NCBI RefSeq assembly: GCF_036227605.1
Contig: NZ_CP109487.1
Location: 2,852,001 to 2,916,000, forward strand
DNA: 64,000 nucleotides
Reading direction: 5' to 3'
From: Streptomyces sp. NBC_01439
GTDB taxonomy: Bacteria; Actinomycetota; Actinomycetes; Streptomycetales; Streptomycetaceae
Shown piece after piece: positions 51,776-60,068 of this stretch. The position numbers and the translations under genes were made by a program. The stretch's first letter is position 1, and each line of letters starts with the position of its first letter. Below the pieces are notes generated by a model. That model was given only the letters and a program-made list of their open reading frames with translations. It made no database searches and was not told the origin of the DNA.

Positions 51776-52057
51776 ATGGCAGAGCGCCGCGTCAACGTTG
51801 GTTGGGCCGAGGGCCTGCACGCTCGTCCCGCCTCGATCTTCGTCCGTGCGACGACCGCTTCCGGCGTCCCGGTGACCATCGCGAAGTCCGGCGGCGACCC
51901 CGTCAACGCCGCCTCCATGCTGGCGGTCCTGGGCCTCGGCGCCCAGGGTGGCGAGGAGATCGTCCTCGCCTCCGAGGCCGAGGGTGCGGACGCCGCGCTC
52001 GACCGCCTCGCGAAGCTGGTCGCCGAGGGTCTCGAGGAGCTCCCCGAGACCGTCTGA
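51776..52057 (+). CDS. ptsH: Phosphocarrier protein HPr
   Basis: 93 aa. Phosphorelay protein of the sugar PTS, carrying phosphate from EI on His15 (GLHARPAS). The second conserved site around residue 46 (NAASMLAVL) has Ser47, the residue used by HPr kinase in Firmicutes. The dre site upstream implies DasR control by N-acetylglucosamine signals. A strong terminator follows. Confidence 0.97.
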   Translation: MAERRVNVGWAEGLHARPASIFVRATTASGVPVTIAKSGGDPVNAASMLAVLGLGAQGGEEIVLASEAEGADAALDRLAKLVAEGLEELPETV

Positions 52058-52080
52058 CCCTTCGGGTTCCACTTCACGCG

Positions 52081-52118
52081 CGAAGCCGCGGCCCCGATCC
52101 GGGGGGGCCGCGGCTTCG
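52081..52118 (+). terminator. Terminator of ptsH
   Basis: Perfect 15-bp arms CGAAGCCGCGGCCCC (52081-52095) and GGGGCCGCGGCTTCG (52104-52118), 24 bases past the stop. Confidence 0.8.
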
Positions 52119-52431
52119 TCGTTCGCCAGAGCCCGGACCGAGGAGCCGAGCCGGACCCCGCCCCGGGGACGGTCGCGCGCTCGGGGCGACCCGGGAGCCG
52201 GGCTCCGGGCCCGCCCCATGCGCTCACCCCGCGGGACCGCGGCCCCGCGGGACCGCGCACCACGAAGAAATCCCGCTCGGCGAAAAAGGCCCGCCGAAAT
52301 CCAGCCCGGCGCACGCCGAATCAAGCTCGGCCAGAATTCCGCACGGGGAATTGTTTCAACCCAACAACCCAACACAGACCGGCCACCGTACGGCGAATTC
52401 GAGCGATCCCACCCTTTGTATACGGCTCCTG
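52119..52431. other. Intergenic region, no gene seen
   Basis: About 310 bp between convergent ptsH and the GntR regulator. The right half is comparatively A+T-rich (CGAATTCGAG, TTTGTATACGG) and has no obvious hairpin or gene. Confidence 0.5.
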
Positions 52432-53109
52432 TTAATGTCGGCCGCTCGACATGTTTACGGCAGGTTGCGAAGTGCTCACCGCCGGGCGGCGCCGCAGCCG
52501 GTGCGCCCCCGCCGCACGGTCGGCGTGGACCGCGGTCAGCGCCCGCGCCCGTTCGGCGTCGCCGCGCGCCACCGCGTCCACGATCGCCCCGTGCTCCGCC
52601 CAGGACTCCACGGGCCGGGCCGGCGCCTCCACCACGTACATCCACGCGATCTTGTGCCGCATCTGCGTGAGCAGCGCGATCAGCCCGGGGCTGCCGGAGG
52701 ACTGTGCGAGCGTCTCGTGGAACCAGCCGCCCAGGGACCGCAGGTCCTCGCCCTGGCCCCGCCTGGCCCGCTCCTGCCCCAGCCTGACCAGCCCGCGCAG
52801 CACCTTGAGGTGCGCGTCGGTGCGCCGGCGGGCGGCCCTCGCGGCGGCGAGCGGCTCCAGGAGCATCCGCAGCTCCAACAGGTCCGCGGCCTCCTGCTCG
52901 GTCGGCTCCGCCACACAGGCCCCCGCGTGCCGCCGCGTGGTCACGAACCCCTCGGACTCCAGGGTCCGCAGGGCCTCGCGCACCGGGACGCGCGAGACCC
53001 CGTACCGGCGGGCCAGCACCTCCTCGGTCAGCCGGCCGCCCGGCTCGAACACCCCGGAGACGATGTCGTCGCGGATTGCCGTGCATACCGCGTGCGCAGG
53101 AATACGCAA
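52432..53109 (-). CDS. GntR-family (FadR/FCD) transcription regulator
   Basis: 225 aa. N-terminal winged helix with the GntR signature GGRLTEEVLARRYGVSRVPVREALRTLESEGFV, then an all-helical FCD effector domain (ELRMLLEPLAAARAA ... FHETLAQSSGSPGLIALL ... EHGAIVDAVARGDAERARALTAVH). It may regulate a neighbouring or distant metabolic operon; the ligand is not evident. Confidence 0.92.
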   Translation of the reverse strand: MRIPAHAVCTAIRDDIVSGVFEPGGRLTEEVLARRYGVSRVPVREALRTLESEGFVTTRRHAGACVAEPTEQEAADLLELRMLLEPLAAARAARRRTDAHLKVLRGLVRLGQERARRGQGEDLRSLGGWFHETLAQSSGSPGLIALLTQMRHKIAWMYVVEAPARPVESWAEHGAIVDAVARGDAERARALTAVHADRAAGAHRLRRRPAVSTSQPAVNMSSGRH

Positions 53110-53243
53110 GACCGAACCTCCGCCTATTTCCGACTGCCACCCTCATTGCACGCACATGCGCGTGCTGCGACTCTATTGCAACACACGATAATTTCCGAGA
53201 GCGGCCGGAAATACGAAACATTTGCACAAAGACGCAACACACA

Positions 53244-53272
53244 AAGACCCCGGCTCGGGGAGCCGGGGTCTT
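53244..53272 (-). terminator. Terminator of the M23 peptidase gene
   Basis: Perfect 12-bp arms AAGACCCCGGCT (53244-53255) and AGCCGGGGTCTT (53261-53272), followed by TTTGTGTG on the minus strand. Confidence 0.75.
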
Positions 53273-53295
53273 CGGTGAAGCGGTGCGAGGCGGTG

Positions 53296-54099
53296 TCAGA
53301 GGCTGACGCCGTGCGAGCGCAGGTACGAAATCGGGTCGATGTCCGAGCCGTACTGCGAACCCGTGCGGGCCTCGAAGTGCAGGTGCGGGCCGCTGGAGTT
53401 GCCGGTGGAGCCCGACAGGCCGATCTGCTGGCCCGGGGTGACCTGCTGGCCGACGGAGACGTTCAGCGAGGTCATGTGCCCGTACTGGGTGTAGGTGCCG
53501 TCGTTGTGCTTGATGACGACGTTGTTGCCGTACGCGCCGCCCCAGCCGGCCTCGACGACGGTACCGAGGCCCACCGCGTGGACCGAGGTGCCGGAGGCGG
53601 CGTGGAAGTCGATGCCGGTGTGGGAGCCGGAGGACCACATGCCGCCGCCCGCGTGGTACTGCGTGCTGACGTACGAGCCGTCCACCGGGGCGACGAAGGT
53701 GTTGAGGCGCTTGCGCTCCTCCTCGCGGGCGGCGCGCTCGGCGGCCTCGCGCTCGACCTTCGCCTTGGCCTCGGCGAGGCGCTTGGCCTCCGCGGCCCGC
53801 TGCTTCGCGTCGGCCTCGGCCTGCGCCTTGACGGCGTCCTGCTCGGCGACGCGGTGCTGGGACTCGGCCTGGTCGGCTATGTCGCCCGCGAGGTCCTCGG
53901 CGACGACCACGGCACCCAGGCCGTTGTCCTGGCCGATGGTGCTGCTGTGGTTGTCCGCGGCGAAGGCCGGGCCGGCGAGGGAGCCGACGACGCCCGTGGT
54001 GGCGATCGCGGCGATACCGGCGTAACCGGCGGTCTTCTTGCTCAGGCGGCTGGAGCCACGGTGCTTACCGGTACCAGCGGGACGACTGCCAAGCGCCAT
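53296..54099 (-). CDS. Secreted M23 (LytM) peptidoglycan peptidase with coiled coil
   Basis: 267 aa. N-terminal signal peptide or membrane anchor (KKTAGYAGIAAIATTGVVGSLAGPAFAA), an alanine/glutamate-rich coiled coil (~75-130, AEADAKQRAAEAKRLAEAKAKVEREAAERAA) and a LytM domain with zinc residues in HTGIDF and HLHFE. It cuts peptide bonds in the wall. The 5' leader carries a ydaO-type c-di-AMP riboswitch, so levels of the messenger should set its expression. Confidence 0.93.
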   Translation of the reverse strand: MALGSRPAGTGKHRGSSRLSKKTAGYAGIAAIATTGVVGSLAGPAFAADNHSSTIGQDNGLGAVVVAEDLAGDIADQAESQHRVAEQDAVKAQAEADAKQRAAEAKRLAEAKAKVEREAAERAAREEERKRLNTFVAPVDGSYVSTQYHAGGGMWSSGSHTGIDFHAASGTSVHAVGLGTVVEAGWGGAYGNNVVIKHNDGTYTQYGHMTSLNVSVGQQVTPGQQIGLSGSTGNSSGPHLHFEARTGSQYGSDIDPISYLRSHGVSL

Positions 54100-54126
54100 G
54101 AAGGGGTTGATCCTTTCCTTCCTTCT

Positions 54127-54275
54127 CGCCTACCGGGTTAGCTGACGGGTTCGGAGCAGGAAGGTCTCCTACGGACCTCCTCTTGCGAGGGGGTCCGATT
54201 CACCCCAGGGACTCATGTGGGTCCCCGGCTCCCCAGGCTCGCGCCTGACGGGGACTCGGCGATCGCTGTCCGGTG
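54127..54275 (-). ncRNA. c-di-AMP (ydaO/yuaA) riboswitch aptamer
   Basis: The leader upstream of the M23 gene contains, in order on the minus strand, GCCGAGTCC, a G-rich arm GAGCCTGGGGAGCCGGGGAC, CTGGGGTGAATC, AGACCTTCC and the diagnostic GAACCCGTCAGCTAACC followed by GGTAGGCG. This is the pattern of ydaO-type riboswitches, common before wall-lytic genes in actinobacteria. Confidence 0.85.
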
Positions 54276-54315
54276 CCGCGGGTGCGGCGAGTACAACTGA
54301 CGGGCAGCACGGCCG

Positions 54316-54345
54316 ACGCTAGGCGGATCATCAGTCAATCGCCAA
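54316..54345 (-). promoter_or_regulatory. Candidate promoter of the riboswitch/M23 transcript
   Basis: On the minus strand TTGGCG (complement of 54340-54345) and TAGCGT (54316-54321) are 18 bases apart and lie just upstream of the aptamer. Confidence 0.35.
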
Positions 54346-54410
54346 ACAGACACGGCTTTTTGTTGCGTACGCCACACCGCATACAAGCAACCTCGCCATT
54401 AAACGGACAA

Positions 54411-54444
54411 AAGGGGTTCCGGCGACAAGTCGCCAGAACCCCTT
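54411..54444 (-). terminator. Terminator of the M16 peptidase pair
   Basis: AAGGGGTTC-c-GGCGAC (54411-54426) pairs with GTCGCC-a-GAACCCCTT (54429-54444) with one mismatch. On the minus strand CCCCTTTTGT gives a short U run. It lies 44 bp past the stop of the second M16 gene. Confidence 0.75.
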
Positions 54445-54487
54445 GCTGAAACCTTCAGCCGACCCTCAATGAGCCGTCATCCTCCGG

Positions 54488-55879
54488 TCAGTTGGAGACG
54501 ACCGTGACCTCTCCGATCCCCAGGGCCCGCACGGGCTCCTCGATCAGCGCCGCGTCGCCCACCAGGACGGTGACCAACCGGTCCGCGGGGAAGGCCTGGA
54601 CGACCGCCGTGGTCGCCTCCACCGTGCCCGTCGCGGCGAGCTGGGCGTACAACTGCGCCTGGTAGTCGTCCGGCAGTTCTTGCTCGACCTGATCGGCGAG
54701 GGTGCCTGCGACCGAGGCCGCCGTCTCGAACTTCAGCGGGGCCACGCCCACCAGGTTCTGCACGGCGACATCGCGTTCGGCGTCGGTCAGACCGCCCTCC
54801 GCGAGGGTGCGCAGCACCTTCCAGAGGTCCTCCAGCGCCGGTCCCGTGTTCGGGGTGTCCACCGAGCCGCTGATGGCGAGCATCGAGGCGCCCTTGCCGT
54901 CCGCGGTGGAGCGCAGCACCTGGCCGAAGGCGCGCACGCCGTAGGTGTACCCCTTCTCCTCGCGCAGCACCTTGTCCAGGCGCGAGGTGAGGGTGCCGCC
55001 CAAGCAGTACGTGCCCAGCGCCTGGGCCGCCCACACCCGGTCGTGGCGGTCCGCCCCGATCCGGCCGATCAGCAGCTGCGTCTGGACCGCGCCGGGCCGG
55101 TCGACGATGACCACGCGGCCGGTGTCGTCGGCGGTCACCGGCGGCACCGGGAGGGCGGCGGCCGTGTTGCCCGTCCAGGTGCCCAGGGTGTCCGCCAGCA
55201 CGGCGTCCAGGTCGATGCCGGTCAGGTCGCCGACGACCACCGCGGTGGCGGTGGCGGGGCGCACGTGGGCCTCGTAGAAGGCGCGCACGGCGGCGGAGTC
55301 GATCCGGGCGACCGTCTCCTCGGTGCCCTGGCGCGGCCGGGACATCCGCAGGGTGGCCGGGAAGAGCTCCTTGGAGAGCTGCTGGGCGGCGCGGCGCTGC
55401 GGGTTGGCCAGCTCGTGCGGGATCTCGTCGAGCCGGTTGCGCACCAGCCGGTCGACCTCGGCGTCGGCGAAGGCGGGGGCGCGCAGCGCCTCGGCGAGCA
55501 GGCCCAGTGCCTTGGGCAGCCGGGAGGCCGGGACCTCCAGCGAGACCCGCAGGCCGGGGTGGTCGGCGTGCGCGTCCAGGGTGGCGCCGCAGCGCTCCAG
55601 CTCGGCCGCGAACTCCTCGGCGGAGTGCTTGTCGGTGCCCTCGGAGAAGGCCCGCGCCATGATGGTCGCCACGCCGTCCAGGCCCTCGGGCTCGGCGTCG
55701 AGCGGGGCGGCGAGGTTGACCTCGACCGCGACGACCTGCTGGCCCGGCCGGTGGCAGCGCAGCAGGGTCAGCCCGTTGGACAGCTGTCCGCGGTCGGGGG
55801 CCGGAAAGGCCCACGGCTGCGGTTCGCCGGCCCGCGGGCGCGGGTGGAAGGTCATCGTGACGGCTGCCGTGTCGCTCAC
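54488..55879 (-). CDS. M16-type metallopeptidase-like subunit lacking the zinc motif
   Basis: 463 aa from GTG 55879. It has the M16 fold (LSNGLTLLRCHRPGQQVVAVEVNLAAPLDAEPEGLDGVATIMARAF; C-terminal GTYCLGGTLTSRLDKVLREEKGYTYGVRAF) but where catalytic members have HxxEH it reads GLDGVATIMARAF, so it is expected to be non-catalytic. It overlaps the catalytic M16 gene (GTGA) and presumably forms a two-subunit M16B enzyme with it. Confidence 0.88.
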   Translation of the reverse strand: MSDTAAVTMTFHPRPRAGEPQPWAFPAPDRGQLSNGLTLLRCHRPGQQVVAVEVNLAAPLDAEPEGLDGVATIMARAFSEGTDKHSAEEFAAELERCGATLDAHADHPGLRVSLEVPASRLPKALGLLAEALRAPAFADAEVDRLVRNRLDEIPHELANPQRRAAQQLSKELFPATLRMSRPRQGTEETVARIDSAAVRAFYEAHVRPATATAVVVGDLTGIDLDAVLADTLGTWTGNTAAALPVPPVTADDTGRVVIVDRPGAVQTQLLIGRIGADRHDRVWAAQALGTYCLGGTLTSRLDKVLREEKGYTYGVRAFGQVLRSTADGKGASMLAISGSVDTPNTGPALEDLWKVLRTLAEGGLTDAERDVAVQNLVGVAPLKFETAASVAGTLADQVEQELPDDYQAQLYAQLAATGTVEATTAVVQAFPADRLVTVLVGDAALIEEPVRALGIGEVTVVSN

Positions 55880-57243
55880 TGCTCCGCCCCTTCGTTCTCG
55901 TCGGAGTCGTCGGACTCGTCGTGCTGGTCGGACTCGTCGGCCGCGAGCGGCTCGTAGACGAGCACCGCGCGGTTGTCCGGGCGCAGTCGGGCCGCGGCCA
56001 CGGCCTGTACCTCCTCGGCGGTGACGTCGAGGACGCGCTGGACGGCGGTCAGCGCCAGCTGCGGGTCGCCGAACAGCACCGCGAAACGGCACAGTTCGTC
56101 GGCGCGGCCGGCCACCGTGCTCAGCCGGTCCAGCCACTCGCGCTCCAGCTGTGCCTGGGCGCGCTCCATCTCCTCGGCCGTCGGGCCCTCGGCGGCGAAC
56201 CGCGCGAGCTCCTCGTCCACGGCCGCCTCGATGGCGGGGATCTCGACCCCGCTGGAGGTCTTGACGTCCAGCCAGCCCAGCGAGGGGGCCCCGGCCAGGC
56301 GCAGCATGCCGAAGCCGGCCGCGACGGCGCTCTGGTCGCGGCGCACCAGCCGGTTGTGCAGCAGCGAGGACTCGCCGCCGCCCAGGATGGTCAGCGCCAC
56401 GTCCGCGGCGTCGCACTCGCGGGTGCCGTCGTGCGGCAGCCGGTAGGCGGCCATCAGCGCACGCGCCGGGACCTCCTCGACGATCTCCTCGCGCAGCTGC
56501 TCCCCGATGACGTCGGGCAGCGATCCGTCGCGGGGCGGCTGCTTGCCGTCGTGCGCGGGGATGGTGCCGAAGTACTTCTCGACCCAGGCGAGCGTCTGCT
56601 CGGGGTCGATGTCCCCGACGACCGAGAGCACCGCGTTGTTCGGCGCGTAGTACGTGCGGAAGAAGGTGCGCGCGTCCTCCAGGGAGGCGGCGTCCAGGTC
56701 GGCCATGGAGCCGATCGGGGTGTGGTGGTACGGGTGGCCCTCGGGGTACGCCAGGGCGGTGAGCTTCTCGAACGCCGTGCCGTAGGGAACGTTGTCGTAC
56801 CGCTGACGGCGCTCGTTCTTGACGACATCGCGCTGGTTCTCCATGGACTCGTCGTCCAGGGCGGCCAGCAGCGACCCCATCCGGTCCGCCTCCAGCCAGA
56901 GCGCGAGCTCCAGCTGGTGGGTCGGCATCGTCTCGAAGTAGTTGGTGCGCTCGAAGCTGGTGGTGCCGTTGAGGGAACCGCCGGCGCCCTGGACCAGTTC
57001 GAAGTGCCCGTTGCCGGGTACGCTCGCCGATCCCTGGAACATCAGGTGCTCGAAGAGGTGAGCCAGGCCGGTGCGTCCCTTGACTTCGTGGCGCGAGCCG
57101 ACGTCGTACCAGAGGCAGACCGCGGCGACCGGGGTCAGGTGGTCCTCGGACAGCACCACGCGAAGGCCGTTGGCCAGCCGGTGCTCGGTCGCTGTCAGGC
57201 CGCCGGAGCCGGCCTGGGCTGTGGCCGTGTGACCCATGGGCAT
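55876..57243 (-). CDS. Catalytic M16-type zinc peptidase
   Basis: 455 aa from ATG 57243 (GAAGGGA upstream; next ATG at 57237). Inverted zinc motif GLAHLFEHLMFQGS with downstream Glu in the ENQRDVVKNERRQRYDN segment, and a second M16 domain ending in an acidic tail (DESDQHDESDDSDENEGAEQ). Coupled by GTGA to the inactive partner gene that follows. Confidence 0.92.
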   Translation of the reverse strand: MPMGHTATAQAGSGGLTATEHRLANGLRVVLSEDHLTPVAAVCLWYDVGSRHEVKGRTGLAHLFEHLMFQGSASVPGNGHFELVQGAGGSLNGTTSFERTNYFETMPTHQLELALWLEADRMGSLLAALDDESMENQRDVVKNERRQRYDNVPYGTAFEKLTALAYPEGHPYHHTPIGSMADLDAASLEDARTFFRTYYAPNNAVLSVVGDIDPEQTLAWVEKYFGTIPAHDGKQPPRDGSLPDVIGEQLREEIVEEVPARALMAAYRLPHDGTRECDAADVALTILGGGESSLLHNRLVRRDQSAVAAGFGMLRLAGAPSLGWLDVKTSSGVEIPAIEAAVDEELARFAAEGPTAEEMERAQAQLEREWLDRLSTVAGRADELCRFAVLFGDPQLALTAVQRVLDVTAEEVQAVAAARLRPDNRAVLVYEPLAADESDQHDESDDSDENEGAEQ

Positions 57244-57512
57244 GTGGTCCCTTCGATCGCGATGCAGAGATTTCTTATCGACCTGCCACTGTATGCAAGC
57301 GCGCCGACCGCCGGATAAGTTCCCGGGTCACTCCCCCGCACTCCGTCCGGGGGACCCCCGGGGTCGGAGTCGGCGTTGTCGGTGCGTCGGGCCACAATGG
57401 TCCGCGTCGTACCCTCGCCGGACACCACAAGACCGCCAGACCCAGTCAGACCCAGCCAGACCCCCCGCCCGACACCCAGCACACCCCATTTTGGTTAAGG
57501 AGCCGCGCAGCG

Positions 57513-59969
57513 ATGGCCCGCCGCAGCACGAAGACCCCGCCGCCGGAGGATTTCGAGGAGAAGATCCTCGACATCGACGTCGTCGACGAAATGCAGGGCT
57601 CCTTCCTCGAGTACGCGTACTCGGTGATCTACTCCCGTGCCCTGCCCGACGCCCGGGACGGCATGAAGCCGGTGCACCGGCGCATCGTGTACCAGATGAA
57701 CGAGATGGGCCTGCGCCCCGACCGCGGCTACGTGAAGTGCGCCCGTGTCGTCGGCGAGGTCATGGGCAAGCTCCACCCGCACGGTGACGCGTCGATCTAC
57801 GACGCCCTCGTGCGCATGGCCCAGCCCTTCTCCATGCGGCTGCCGCTGGTCGACGGCCACGGCAACTTCGGCTCGCTCGGCAACGACGACCCGCCGGCCG
57901 CGATGCGTTACACCGAGTGCAAGATGGCCGACGCCACCTCGCTGATGACGGAGTCGATCGACGAGGACACCGTCGACTTCACCGCCAACTACGACGGCCA
58001 GGAGCGGGAGCCGGTCGCCCTGCCCGCCGCGTACCCGAACCTGCTGGTCAACGGCGCGTCCGGGATCGCGGTCGGCATGGCCACCAACATGCCCCCGCAC
58101 AACCTCGGCGAGGTCATCGCGGCCGCCCGCCACCTGATCCGGTACCCGCAGGCGGACCTCGAGGCGCTGATGCGCTTCGTACCGGGTCCCGATCTGCCCA
58201 CCGGCGGCCGGATCGTCGGGCTCTCGGGCATCAAGGACGCCTACGAGAAGGGCCGCGGCACCTTCAAGATCCGTGCGACGGTGGCCGTGGAGGACGTGAC
58301 GGCGCGCCGCAAGGGCCTGGTCGTCACCGAACTGCCCTTCACGGTCGGCCCCGAGAAGGTCATCGCGAAGATCAAGGACCTGGTCGGCTCGAAGAAGCTC
58401 CAGGGCATCGCCGACGTCAAGGACCTCACCGACCGCTCGCACGGCCTGCGCCTGGTCATCGAGATCAAGAACGGCTTCCACCCGGAGGCCGTGCTGGAGC
58501 AGCTTTACAAGCTGACGCCGATGGAGGAGTCCTTCGGCATCAACAACGTGGCGCTGGTGGACGGGCAGCCCCTGACGCTGGGCCTCAAGGAGCTGCTGGA
58601 GGTCTACCTCGACCACCGCTTCGAGGTCGTCCGGCGGCGCAGCGAGTTCCGCCGCACCAAGCGCCGGGACCGGCTGCACCTGGTCGAGGGCCTGCTGGTG
58701 GCGCTCCTCGACATCGACGAGGTCATCCGGCTCATCCGGGACAGCGACAACTCCGCGCAGGCCAAGTCCCGGCTGATGGAGCGGTTCTCGCTGAGCGAGA
58801 TCCAGACCCAGTACATCCTGGACACGCCGCTGCGCCGACTCACCCGGTTCGACCGGATCGAGCTGGAGTCCGAGCGCGACCGGCTGACGGGCGAGATCGA
58901 CGAGCTGACCGGGATCCTGGAGTCGGACAGCGAGCTGCGCAAGCTGGTCTCCGCGGAACTGGCCGCGGTCGCGAAGAAGTTCGGCACCGAGCGCCGTACG
59001 GTGCTGCTGGAGTCCGCGGGCACCGCGGTGGCGGCCGTTCCGCTCGAGGTCGCGGACGACCCGTGCCGGGTGCTGCTGTCCTCCACGGGCCTGCTGGCCC
59101 GCACGGCGAACGGCGAGGCGCTGCCGGAGGAGGAGGGCGGCGCCCGCGCCAAGCACGACCTGATCGTCTCGCAGGTCGCCGCGACCGCCCGGGCCGATGT
59201 CGGCGCGGTCACCTCGTACGGGCGTCTGCTGCGGCTGTCGGTGATCGACCTGCCGCAGCTGCCGGACACGCACGCCGCGCCGAACCTGGCGGGCGGCGCC
59301 CCGGTCTCGGAGTTCCTCTCCGGGCTGGAGGCGGACGAGAAGGTGATCTGCCTGACCTCGCTGGACGAGTCCTCGCAGGGCCTCGCGCTGGGCACCGAAC
59401 AGGGCGTGGTCAAGCGCGTCGTGCCGGACTACCCGGCGAACAAGGACGAGCTGGAGGTCATCACCCTCAAGGACGGCGACCGGATCGTCGGCGCGGTCGA
59501 GCTGCGCACGGGTGAGGAGGATCTGGTCTTCATCACCGACGACGCCCAGCTGCTGCGCTACCCGGCGGGCCAGGTCCGCCCGCAGGGCCGTCCGGCGGGC
59601 GGTATGGCGGGCATCAAGCTCGCCGACGGCGCCAAGGTGATCCACTTCTCCGCCGTGGATCCGGCGCGGGACGCGGTGGTCTTCACGGTGGCGGGCTCGC
59701 AGGGGACCCTGGACGGCTCGGTGCTGTCCGGGAAGCTGACCCCCTTCGACCAGTACCCGCGCAAGGGCCGGGCCACGGGCGGCGTGCGCTGCCAGCGGTT
59801 CCTGAAGGGCGAGGACGTACTGGTCCTGGCCTGGGCGGGCGGTTCCCCCGTCCGCGCCGCGGCGGCGAACGGCACTCCGGCCGAGCTGCCGATCGTGGAC
59901 CCGCGCCGGGACGGCTCCGGGGCGGCGCTGCCGTCGACGGTCGCGGCGTTGGCGGGAGCCGCGCTGTAG
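57513..59969 (+). CDS. parC: Topoisomerase IV/DNA gyrase-type subunit A (ParC)
   Basis: 818 aa. Winged-helix/tower domain with the active-site tyrosine in AAMRYTECK (~133), GyrA-like segments [25 protein letters not shown] and [28 protein letters not shown], then a long coiled segment and a C-terminal beta-pinwheel domain. The C-terminal domain lacks a clear GyrA-box (QRRGGKG), which supports ParC rather than GyrA. Short CAGACCCAG direct repeats lie just upstream (57437-57465). Confidence 0.9.
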   Translation: MARRSTKTPPPEDFEEKILDIDVVDEMQGSFLEYAYSVIYSRALPDARDGMKPVHRRIVYQMNEMGLRPDRGYVKCARVVGEVMGKLHPHGDASIYDALVRMAQPFSMRLPLVDGHGNFGSLGNDDPPAAMRYTECKMADATSLMTESIDEDTVDFTANYDGQEREPVALPAAYPNLLVNGASGIAVGMATNMPPHNLGEVIAAARHLIRYPQADLEALMRFVPGPDLPTGGRIVGLSGIKDAYEKGRGTFKIRATVAVEDVTARRKGLVVTELPFTVGPEKVIAKIKDLVGSKKLQGIADVKDLTDRSHGLRLVIEIKNGFHPEAVLEQLYKLTPMEESFGINNVALVDGQPLTLGLKELLEVYLDHRFEVVRRRSEFRRTKRRDRLHLVEGLLVALLDIDEVIRLIRDSDNSAQAKSRLMERFSLSEIQTQYILDTPLRRLTRFDRIELESERDRLTGEIDELTGILESDSELRKLVSAELAAVAKKFGTERRTVLLESAGTAVAAVPLEVADDPCRVLLSSTGLLARTANGEALPEEEGGARAKHDLIVSQVAATARADVGAVTSYGRLLRLSVIDLPQLPDTHAAPNLAGGAPVSEFLSGLEADEKVICLTSLDESSQGLALGTEQGVVKRVVPDYPANKDELEVITLKDGDRIVGAVELRTGEEDLVFITDDAQLLRYPAGQVRPQGRPAGGMAGIKLADGAKVIHFSAVDPARDAVVFTVAGSQGTLDGSVLSGKLTPFDQYPRKGRATGGVRCQRFLKGEDVLVLAWAGGSPVRAAAANGTPAELPIVDPRRDGSGAALPSTVAALAGAAL

Positions 59970-60068
59970 GTCGCGGGAGGGCGTTCGGGTGGTGCGACCG
60001 GGGGGACGTACCACCCGAATGCCGACTAGTGTTTTCCCCCAGGACGTGGTGGGGGGAGAACGCAGCTG

